Positions 42,138 through 48,170 of a stretch of 48,170 nucleotides of DNA are shown in pieces. Position 1 is the first letter of the stretch. Every line of letters begins with the position of its first letter. Made by a program: the position numbers and the translations under genes. This stretch comes from Streptosporangium canum (GTDB lineage Bacteria > Actinomycetota > Actinomycetes > Streptosporangiales > Streptosporangiaceae), in contig NZ_FOQY01000049.1 of assembly GCF_900113865.1 (NCBI RefSeq), forward strand, positions 1 to 48,170, written 5' to 3'. The notes beneath the pieces are model-generated. The model did not search any database and was not told where the DNA came from. It saw only the letters and a program-made list of their open reading frames with translations.

Positions 42138-42705
42138 CTGGCTCTGCTTCGCCGACGAGTCCGGCCAGAGCCTGAAGCCACCCAAAGGGCGTATCTGGGT
42201 CCGCCGGGGCCACACCCCGGTCCTGACGGTGTCCTACGGCGATGGGGACGGGTCTCGATCGCCGGGCTGGTCTGCGTCAAGCCCGGGATGCGTACCCGGC
42301 TGGTCTATCGCACGCTCACCCATCACCGGCGCAAGGGCGAGCCCAAGGGTTTTGGCGTCGAGGGGTTCAAGGCCCTGCTGCAGGCCGCGCACATCCAGTT
42401 CGGCGGCCCGATTTCGCTGGTGTGGGACAGTCTGCCCGAACACATCTGCGCCCGGATGCGCGACTGGATCACCGAGCGGGAGGGCTGGCTGGTGGTCTAT
42501 CGGTTCCCGGCGTATGCGCCCGATCTGAACCCGGACTGAGGGCGTCTGGGCCAACCTGCGCGGCACGCTGCTCAACTTCGCCGTTCGCGGCATCGACGAA
42601 CTGACCATCCTGATCAGGCGCGGGCTGAAACGAATGCAGCACCAGCCCGGCCTGCTGGACGGGTTCATCGCCGAGACCGGCCTCGTTCTTTTCGACCCAC
42701 CGTAG
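42138..42705 (+). mobile_element. IS630-family transposase remnant
   Basis: The DDE half of an IS630 transposase in several frames. LCFADESGQSLKPPKGRIWV holds the first conserved Asp. A shift at about 42245 moves to VSIAGLVCVKPGMRTRL and WDSLPEHI (second Asp). The run AYAPDLNPD is followed by an extra T at about 42537 that makes TGA; removing it restores D-E-GVWANLRG (last catalytic Glu). It ends at TAG 42703. The N-terminal HTH half, terminal inverted repeats and target duplication are not visible. Inactive. Confidence 0.8.
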
Positions 42706-42855
42706 TAACGCCCAGCTTTCATCCTCAGTATGTGCGAGGACTGCTGGCCGACATCAGTCGGAAGAACCGTTGGAACCTGGCCATGGAGGCCTGAAGCTCT
42801 CGAACCCCGGAAAGAAACCGGCAACATTCTGATGGCTTCTGGCATCTCATGCAGC

Positions 42856-43776
42856 ATGAGATTTCGTATAGCTTTCGCGACATTCCTCCTCACCGCCGTA
42901 ACACTGATCGGACAGCCTGCGGCGGCTGCCACGCCGGTCACGATCGCGTACGCGCAGCTGACACAGACCTGGGAACTGGTGCTCACCGACGGAGACGTGG
43001 TGGAGGTGCCGGAGGCGCTCGCCAAGGCGCCTAAGACTGCGGTCAATGCCGGTGCCCGGGCGCCGTTCCTGGTCAGTGGGGATGGGCGGCATTTTCTTTA
43101 CTTCCGGAAATCGGATGGGCGGTTCGTCGAGCGGACTCTGAACAGCAAGGAAAGGGTCGTGTCACGGCAGTTCACGGCGGACACGATCGGCGAGGAGTGG
43201 CCGTGGGTGTCGAACGACGGCAGTTACGTGGTCACGGGGACCTCGGGGCCGGGGCTGGGAGTCTTCGCGGACCTGCGGAAAGGCAAGGTGTTGGGGCCTC
43301 GCGGAGAGATGGATGAGTGGGGCTTCAGCGGATTCAGCCCGGACAGCAAGTGGTTGCTGCTGGAAGGGGAACGGTTGACGGTGTTCGACCGAGGGCTGCG
43401 TGCCCGGATGCAGCTGAAGACGCAGCTGTCGCCGAGGGCGCTGGCGAATGACTACGTCACGGCGGCGACGCCTGTCGGCACATACGGCAAGTACCGCAAG
43501 CTGCGCCTGCTCAACCTGCGTACCGGCCGCGCGACCGGCACGGTGACCGTGCGGTTGCCGCGCGGGCAGTACATCGAAGACCTCGACTTCGACCAGGCGG
43601 GACACGTGATCGTCCGATCGAAGACCAAGACGGGGGTGGCTATCTACCGGGTCTCGAAAGTGACCGGCAAGGCGACCCTGCTACGGACGATTACCCGGCC
43701 TGACGAGGAAATTTGGGTGCTCCCGGGGGACGGTACGTACGAGCTGTGGACGGAAAGAAAAGAGCAAGGCGACTAG
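42856..43776 (+). CDS. Secreted protein, probable beta-propeller
   Basis: A ~306-residue exported protein. Signal peptide MRFRIAFATFLLTAVTLIGQ with a PAAAATP cleavage site. The mature part has repeated beta-sheet blades of WD40/TolB type (FLVSGDGRHFLYFR, EWPWVSNDGSYVVTGTS, WGFSGFSPDSKWLLLEGE, VLPGDGTYELW). No catalytic motif. ATG 42856 places the signal peptide ideally; ATG 42832 adds eight residues. Neither has a clear Shine-Dalgarno. Its GC content is a little lower than its neighbours', perhaps a later arrival with the IS. Confidence 0.75.
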   Translation: MRFRIAFATFLLTAVTLIGQPAAAATPVTIAYAQLTQTWELVLTDGDVVEVPEALAKAPKTAVNAGARAPFLVSGDGRHFLYFRKSDGRFVERTLNSKERVVSRQFTADTIGEEWPWVSNDGSYVVTGTSGPGLGVFADLRKGKVLGPRGEMDEWGFSGFSPDSKWLLLEGERLTVFDRGLRARMQLKTQLSPRALANDYVTAATPVGTYGKYRKLRLLNLRTGRATGTVTVRLPRGQYIEDLDFDQAGHVIVRSKTKTGVAIYRVSKVTGKATLLRTITRPDEEIWVLPGDGTYELWTERKEQGD

Positions 43777-44408
43777 TAAGGCTTGGTTGGGTGGGGACGG
43801 GTTGGGCGTGCCTGGGTAACGCTCGGCGGCAGGTGGGGCAGACCCCGGCCCAGCACGCCAGCAGCAGCTGCAACTCGGCGATGACCCGGTAGGTGCTCAA
43901 AGCACAGCCGGCGCTCGGACCCGAAGGCCTCCCCCGGAGGGGGCCGCTCTGGCAACCCGGCGAGCATGCCCCGGATCCGTTCGACTTCCTTGCGATCGTT
44001 GTCGATGGCCTCCCAGAGCTCGGCCGCGTCCCGTGTCGCCTGGCGCCAGCGAGCCACCAGCCCGGCATGCCGGCGCCACAGGGTGACCGGCGCCGCGCCC
44101 TGCCTCCACTCCTCGAAGTCGCTGCCGTCACTCCAGGCGTCGTCTCCGTCGACGGCGGCCGCGGCGGGGAAGGCCTCGTGCCCGGTGAACCACTGCGCCG
44201 CCTGCCAGGTGCCAACAGTCACACCCGGCAGCACCTCGGTCTGGAGCGCCTCTCCTATGGGCAGCGCCAGCCGCAGCGGCGGCACGTTCAGCGCCCGGGC
44301 CAACACCAGCAGCTCGGCCAGGGTGATGGTCTGGCGCAGGCCCCGCTCCAACTTGGCGATGACCGAGCGTGATCGCGGAGACCCATGCGCCAACCGTCGC
44401 CGCGCCAA
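43773..44408 (-). CDS. XRE-like HTH protein, N-terminus unclear
   Basis: Contains the second half of an XRE-type HTH (SWRELARRR..SRSVIAKLERGLRQTITLAELLVLARALNVPPLRLALPIG), followed by a coiled, Trp-rich helical region (LWRRHAGLVARWRQATRDAAELWEAIDNDRKEVERI) as seen in actinobacterial XRE regulators. TTG 44408 is the only start near the HTH. Homology extends a few residues further up without a start codon, so the natural first helix and start may be lost. It is divergent from the kinase at 44480. The last four bases overlap the 3' end of the secreted-protein gene. Confidence 0.55.
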   Translation of the reverse strand: MARRRLAHGSPRSRSVIAKLERGLRQTITLAELLVLARALNVPPLRLALPIGEALQTEVLPGVTVGTWQAAQWFTGHEAFPAAAAVDGDDAWSDGSDFEEWRQGAAPVTLWRRHAGLVARWRQATRDAAELWEAIDNDRKEVERIRGMLAGLPERPPPGEAFGSERRLCFEHLPGHRRVAAAAGVLGRGLPHLPPSVTQARPTRPHPTKPY

Positions 44409-44479
44409 TTCTCTCCAGGAAACAGCTCTTTCCTGGAAGGATTTGGGCTTGTTGAACGCATCTTTCGAGAGGGTGGCAT

Positions 44480-45877
44480 ATGGAGCCGCTGCGGGCAGGT
44501 GATCCGCGCCAGGTAGGCCCCTACCGGCTGCAAGGGCGACTAGGTGGTGGCGGTATGGGACAGGTGTTCCTAGGCCGTTCCCGGGGCGGTCGGCCGGTCG
44601 CCGTAAAGGTGGTGCGACCAGAACTGGCCCACGATGAGGGGTTCCGGCGCCGGTTCGCGATCGAGGTGGAGGCGGCCCGGCGGGTTGGCGGGTTCTACAC
44701 CGCGCAGGTGGTGGACGCCGACACCGACGCCGATCCGCCATGGCTGGCTACCGACTACATCACCGGCCCGTCCCTGAAGCAGGCCGTCGCCATACACGGA
44801 CCGCTGCCGCCCGCCGCGGTCGGTGTGCTGGGGGCAGGCCTGGCCGAGGGCCTGGCCGCGATCCACCAGTGCGACCTCGTGCATCGTGACCTCAAACCCG
44901 GCAACGTGATCTTGTCCGCCAACGGTCCTCGTGTCATCGACTTCGGCATCGCCCGCACGTTGGACGCCACCTCCCACACCGCCACGGGAGCCGTGATCGG
45001 CACTCCTGCGTTCATGTCTCCCGAACAGGTCCAAGGCGGCGAGGTCGGCCCTGCCAGCGACGTGTTCTCCCTGGGGGCGGTGCTGGTGTTCGCCGCCACC
45101 AATCGCGGCCCCTTCGGTGACGGCCACAGCCACGCGATCATGTATCGCATCCTCCATGACGACCCTGACCTGACGGGCCTTTCCATGGACTTGGCCGACC
45201 TGGTGGGCGCTTGCCTGGCCAGGAGGCCCCAAAGTCGGCCTAGCCTCGACGATCTTCTGGATCGGCTGACCGGACCAGTCGAGGGCGCCACGCGATGGCT
45301 CCCACCCGAGGTCACCACGATGAGCACCCTGCCAGAGCAGGAACGCGTCGGAGCGCTCATCAGCCTAGGCGGGCTGGAGAAGGAGGCCGGGAATCTGGAG
45401 GAGGCCCGCAAGCTCTACCGGCAGGCCATCGAGACCGGCAATCCCGAGGAGGTGGCCACGGCGCTCATCGAACTGGGCTGGCTGGAGAAGGAGGCCGGGA
45501 ATCTGGAGGAGGCCCGCAAGCTGTTCCATCAAGCCATCGAGGTCGGTAACCCCTGGCAAAAGGCCAAGGCGCTCATCTGTCTGGGCTGTCTGGAGCACGA
45601 CGATGCGGGGAATGTGGAGGAGGCTCGCGGGTTCTGGAGGCGAGCGGTCGAGAGCGGCCAACCAGGCATAGCCCCGCAGGCGTTGGTGAACCTGGCCTCG
45701 CTGGAGAAGGAGGCCGGGAATCTGGAGGAGGCCCGCAAGCTCTACCGGCAGGCCACCGAGACCGGCAATCCCAAGGAGGTGGCCACGGCGCTCAAAGGCT
45801 GGGGCGATCTGGAACTCAGCGCGGGCAACCTTGAACGAGCCCGCCAGCTCTACAAGCAGATCCTTGACATCAAGTAA
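44480..45877 (+). CDS. Ser/Thr protein kinase with C-terminal TPR repeats
   Basis: A 465-residue Hanks kinase: GLGGGGMGQVF glycine loop, VAVKVV lysine, HRDLKPGNVI near residue 134, DFGIARTLD near 154 and the SPEQVQGG activation end. From ~290 on, TPR repeats of ~36 residues take the place of a membrane segment (ALISLGGLEKEAGNLEEARKLYRQAIETGNP and close copies), so the enzyme is probably soluble. The start ATG 44480 is preceded by GAGGGTGG. The TPR part likely recruits substrates. It is divergent from an XRE protein, a common pairing in Streptosporangiales. Confidence 0.92.
   Translation: MEPLRAGDPRQVGPYRLQGRLGGGGMGQVFLGRSRGGRPVAVKVVRPELAHDEGFRRRFAIEVEAARRVGGFYTAQVVDADTDADPPWLATDYITGPSLKQAVAIHGPLPPAAVGVLGAGLAEGLAAIHQCDLVHRDLKPGNVILSANGPRVIDFGIARTLDATSHTATGAVIGTPAFMSPEQVQGGEVGPASDVFSLGAVLVFAATNRGPFGDGHSHAIMYRILHDDPDLTGLSMDLADLVGACLARRPQSRPSLDDLLDRLTGPVEGATRWLPPEVTTMSTLPEQERVGALISLGGLEKEAGNLEEARKLYRQAIETGNPEEVATALIELGWLEKEAGNLEEARKLFHQAIEVGNPWQKAKALICLGCLEHDDAGNVEEARGFWRRAVESGQPGIAPQALVNLASLEKEAGNLEEARKLYRQATETGNPKEVATALKGWGDLELSAGNLERARQLYKQILDIK
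45374..45800. repeat. Near-identical DNA repeats encoding TPR units
   Basis: Copies start at 45374, 45482 and 45701, each CTGGAGAAGGAGGCCGGGAA and on. The first and third differ at only about two positions over ~95 bases. These are recent duplications of whole TPR units. Confidence 0.9.
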
Positions 45878-46112
45878 CCCCCGCCGAGCCTGGCAAGTGA
45901 AGCGGCGCCCTCCACGAGCTGCTCATGCTGGGCGATGAAGTCGGGGCAGTCGCTGGCGTGGATCTCGGGGTCGAGGAACCTGCGGACAGTCGTCGGCGCT
46001 GAGAAGGATCTTGTGGTGTCGCCCCTGCTCGGTCGGCACCCCAACCCTTTGGGGGCGTACCGCCTCGCCGCGAATTATCGGCAGGGGCTGCGCCTCCGGT
46101 ACAAGCGTTCTT
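45878..46112. other. Intergenic region without clear gene
   Basis: About 235 bases between the kinase and the recombinase. Short frames exist on the minus strand, but none has a usable start or recognisable product. Confidence 0.4.
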
Positions 46113-46142
46113 GATCTCACACAATGCGTGTTATGTGAGATC
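46113..46142. promoter_or_regulatory. 30-bp inverted repeat upstream of recombinase
   Basis: Perfect 9-bp arms GATCTCACA / TGTGAGATC around a 12-base centre, ending 9 bases ahead of the recombinase GTG. It is a probable operator overlapping the promoter, or a recombinase arm site. Confidence 0.6.
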
Positions 46143-46151
46143 ATTACCGGC

Positions 46152-47264
46152 GTGACCGAGATCATCCCCACCGCCATCCACCGTCCCGCCGACGTCGTCC
46201 CGGCCGACCCCTTCGGTACGACCGTGGCCATCCCCGCGCCGATGGTGGCCACCGTGGGCAACATCGCCGGCCTGCGTCCCCGCCGGGCCCGGGGCGACGG
46301 CGGTGAAGTGCCGGGCGCCGACGTCGACGCCGTCGACGCGCTCCCGCACACGGAATGGTCGATCGTGGCGGCCTGGCTGAAGGCGGGTAAGGCCGTCACC
46401 ACCCGCCGCGCTCGACTGGCCGACACCGCCGCGTTCCTGCGCTGGCTGGAGGCCGAGCTGCCCGGCGTCGGCCTGCTGCAGGTGAGCGAGGACCATCTGA
46501 CGCACTACCGCGACGGCATCGGCACCGGCACCGCTAGCGCGGGCCTGGCCCGGCCCGGCGTCCCGCTGGCGCCGGCCACGGTGGCCCGCAGGTTGTCGAG
46601 CCTGTCGAGCCTGTACGGCTACGCGCTGCGCCGCCGTCTCATCGCGGTCAACCCGGCCGACCCGGTCGAGCGGCCCGAGGTCTCCACCGTGGGCACCACC
46701 CCGGCCCGCACTGTGGAGGAGGCCACCGCCCTGGTCGACGGCGCCGAGACCATCGCCGCCGCCTACCCGGCCGACGCCGCCGCGGTGGCGCTGCTCAGCG
46801 TGTGCGCGGTCCGCGTCGGCGAACTGGTCGCCCTCACCGTCGGCTCGGTGGCCGCCGACGCCGGGCATACGGTGATCCTGTTTCGCCGCAAGGGCGGCAA
46901 GACCGACCGGATGCCCATCCCGCCGCGGGTGCGCGCCCTGCTGCAGCCGCTCCTCGATGACCGCTCCCAGGGTGAACCGTTGTTCGTCCGGGAGGACGGC
47001 CGGCCGTTCGACCGCTGGCGGATGACCACCGCGCTGCGCCGGGCCGCGACCGCCGCCGGCGTCGACCACACCAAGCTCACCCCGCACACCGCCCGTGCCA
47101 CCGCCGCCACCGCAGCCCTGGACGCCGGGGTGCCGCTGGCCGACGTCCAGGAGCTTCTCGGCCACGCCTCCCCGGTCACCACCCAGCGCTACAACCGCGG
47201 CCGCCGCAAACTCGACTCCCACGCCGCCTACCGGATGGCCTCCATCCTCGGAGGTGGCGCCTGA
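46152..47264 (+). CDS. Tyrosine recombinase / integrase
   Basis: A 370-residue site-specific recombinase. SAM-like N-domain (AWLKAGKAVTTRRARLADTAAFLRWLEAEL), then the catalytic domain with Arg in CAVRVGEL (about 220), Lys in RRKGGKTD (about 246), His-x-x-Arg in HTARA (about 311-314), His in LGHAS (about 337) and nucleophile Tyr in TQRYN (about 346), so the active site is complete. GTG 46152 is used, with a weak Shine-Dalgarno. It shares a base with the next gene (TGATG). Confidence 0.93.
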   Translation: MTEIIPTAIHRPADVVPADPFGTTVAIPAPMVATVGNIAGLRPRRARGDGGEVPGADVDAVDALPHTEWSIVAAWLKAGKAVTTRRARLADTAAFLRWLEAELPGVGLLQVSEDHLTHYRDGIGTGTASAGLARPGVPLAPATVARRLSSLSSLYGYALRRRLIAVNPADPVERPEVSTVGTTPARTVEEATALVDGAETIAAAYPADAAAVALLSVCAVRVGELVALTVGSVAADAGHTVILFRRKGGKTDRMPIPPRVRALLQPLLDDRSQGEPLFVREDGRPFDRWRMTTALRRAATAAGVDHTKLTPHTARATAATAALDAGVPLADVQELLGHASPVTTQRYNRGRRKLDSHAAYRMASILGGGA

Positions 47265-47605
47265 TGGGGAACGCTACGCCGACGCCGGGCGTTCAGGAGG
47301 CGCTGGCCACGATCGCCGCCGCGGCACGGGGCGCCTACGCCGACGGCTCCAACCTGCGGGTGCGCTCCTCGGGCATTGTGCACGAGGTCGCGATGCCCCG
47401 CTGGTTCGCCGACGAGCGCATGCCCGGCCCGGCCTGCATGGTCGGCGTCAGCGGCTGGGACTCCGCCGCGGCGCATCCGGACCGGGGCGCGGTCACCTGC
47501 CGTCGCTGCCTGAAACTCACGCACATCGACCCCGCCAGTCAGCAGCTGGAGCTGTTCCCCGAGCCGGACCAAGCGCCCGCCGAAGGCGCCGCGGACGGTG
47601 CCTGA
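47264..47605 (+). CDS. Small CxxC protein coupled to recombinase
   Basis: A 113-residue protein of unknown family. It has SNLRVRSSGIVHEVAMPRWF, then a possible zinc- or metal-binding part with Cys in PACMVG and in VTCRRCLKLTHID (CxxC), and an acidic C-terminal tail. ATG 47264 shares its A with the recombinase stop, so the two are translated together. It could assist or regulate the recombinase (inference). Confidence 0.8.
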   Translation: MGNATPTPGVQEALATIAAAARGAYADGSNLRVRSSGIVHEVAMPRWFADERMPGPACMVGVSGWDSAAAHPDRGAVTCRRCLKLTHIDPASQQLELFPEPDQAPAEGAADGA

Positions 47606-47655
47606 TCTGGTGGCCAACGCCGCAGGGGGCGGACACCGGGCTCATTGTTCGGGGG

Positions 47656-47682
47656 GTTGTCCGGAACTTCCGATAAGACAAC
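47656..47682. other. Candidate recombination site
   Basis: Arms GTTGTC and GACAAC (6 bp) enclose 15 bases that contain the palindrome CGGAACTTCCG. The layout resembles a tyrosine-recombinase crossover site with two inverted binding arms. It sits 51 bases behind the recombinase partner gene. Confidence 0.35.
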
Positions 47683-47710
47683 GGCCTCCCCGGGGCAAAT
47701 CGGGAAGGCC
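47683..47710. terminator. Terminator behind recombinase operon
   Basis: GGCCTCCCCG / CGGGAAGGCC arms (9 of 10 paired) with an 8-base loop, downstream of the recombinase and CxxC genes. Confidence 0.65.
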
Positions 47711-47846
47711 GCGGTGTGTCTTCCCTAGCGCTCGTCCGGACCGACGAACTGACGCCTTGGGGTAGCTGACCTGGGCCAAGCCCCGTTGCCGGGTCGAGGC
47801 TGAGTGCCGTATCCCTAAGTGGTCCCGCCCGTAAGTTCTTCGGGGG

Positions 47847-48164
47847 TCAGCGTCCAAGGTAGAGGCCGCAGGCACAGTCGAGGGCTTCTTGAGGGCTGCC
47901 GGCGATGAGGCCGGTGGGCAGGATCTGGTTGTCGTATTTGCCGCTGCTGGCGAGGTAGAGCCCGAATCCCCAAATGGAAGCCGAGCCGCTGTAGCGCAAC
48001 CGAAGGAGAGGCAGCCGGTCGCCGTCGGTCAGTTCGCCTTCGACATAGGCAAACTGACCGTGGTAGCGGATATGCAGGCTGGACAGCTCAGGCCAGTGGT
48101 CGCGGGCGTGCTGGCGCAGCCGCTGAGCAAGCGAGGTCTTGGTCGAGTCCGGGATCGCGGGCAT
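47847..48164 (-). CDS. Conserved small actinobacterial protein
   Basis: A 105-residue cytoplasmic protein, complete from ATG 48164. It starts PAIPDSTKTSLAQRLRQHAR, has a beta-rich middle (IRYHGQFAYVEGELTDGD, LPLLRLRYSGSASIWGFGLY) and ends with SPQEALDCACGLYLGR, a C-terminus I associate with a widespread uncharacterised family found near integrases and mobile genes. Function unknown. Confidence 0.75.
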   Translation of the reverse strand: MPAIPDSTKTSLAQRLRQHARDHWPELSSLHIRYHGQFAYVEGELTDGDRLPLLRLRYSGSASIWGFGLYLASSGKYDNQILPTGLIAGSPQEALDCACGLYLGR

Positions 48165-48170
48165 GAGAGA

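Noticed and set aside
45850..46044. 64-codon minus-strand frame behind the kinase
   Set aside because: Contains a short protein-like stretch but has no recognisable start context or family, and overlaps the kinase end.
47642..47875. 77-codon minus-strand frame
   Set aside because: Runs through the terminator hairpin and has no family resemblance.

Overview
The window is a stretch of very GC-rich actinobacterial chromosome. GTG and TTG starts, GA-rich Shine-Dalgarno sequences, overlapping start/stop codons, LuxR two-component pairs, Ser/Thr kinases and mycothiol-type DinB proteins all fit. The protein resemblances point to the Streptosporangiales (Streptosporangium or Nonomuraea type); that placement is inference. 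No rRNA, tRNA or CRISPR array was found.

Layout. 1-2574: end of glpK and a complete glpD (glycerol catabolism). 2618-9105: a membrane Ser/Thr kinase, a VOC protein, a truncated SnoaL-like gene, a large TPR protein, a DinB/mycothiol-type protein and a PAP2 phosphatase. 9102-11515: a two-component pair with an unusual sensor kinase. 11881-12549: an AIM24-like protein. 12675-16146: an AhpD-like / MFS / flavin-reductase-fold operon transcribed away from its LysR regulator, with a near-perfect operator between them. 16256-16724: a lipoprotein coupled to a 27-residue membrane peptide. 16840-22063: a surface-glycan cluster (GT4, two GT9, a UXS-like epimerase) in which the HAD phosphatase, carbamoyltransferase, SDR and GT2 genes survive only as remnants. 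22383-24614: P1 peptidase and a DinB/MarR divergent pair. 24928-25631: a PIN-type toxin-antitoxin pair with a palindromic operator. 25747-28972: acetyltransferase, ROK repressor, fuconolactonase-like amidohydrolase. 29130-37112: a sialic-acid uptake and breakdown operon (GntR regulator, family-5 ABC importer, NanA, NanK, NanE). 37123-41888: an unknown protein, a truncated streptogrisin, LysR, two small coupled proteins and a P-loop kinase. 41997-42705: the end of a sugar ABC permease abutting a broken IS630 transposase. 42856-45877: a secreted propeller-like protein, an XRE protein and a TPR-containing Ser/Thr kinase. 46152-48164: a tyrosine recombinase, a small CxxC protein, a possible crossover site and a conserved small protein.

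Two patterns run through the window. First, many genes are cut internally or fused: SnoaL, HAD, carbamoyltransferase, SDR, GT2, GntR/solute-binding protein, permease-ATPase, NanK, streptogrisin, permease/IS630 and XRE. Several keep both natural ends and their overlapping start/stop junctions. This is either real deletion-driven decay or an assembly that closed gaps silently, and it should be settled before function is inferred. Second, there are many short tandem repeats with periods from 9 to 39 bp, both inside proteins (kinase linkers, GT9 linker, sensor-kinase ATPase domain) and between genes.

The best-supported pathway is sialic acid use. The importer brings in sialic acid, NanA cleaves it to ManNAc and pyruvate, NanK phosphorylates ManNAc and NanE epimerises it to GlcNAc-6-P. 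The importer permease and NanK appear damaged, so the route may not work as drawn.
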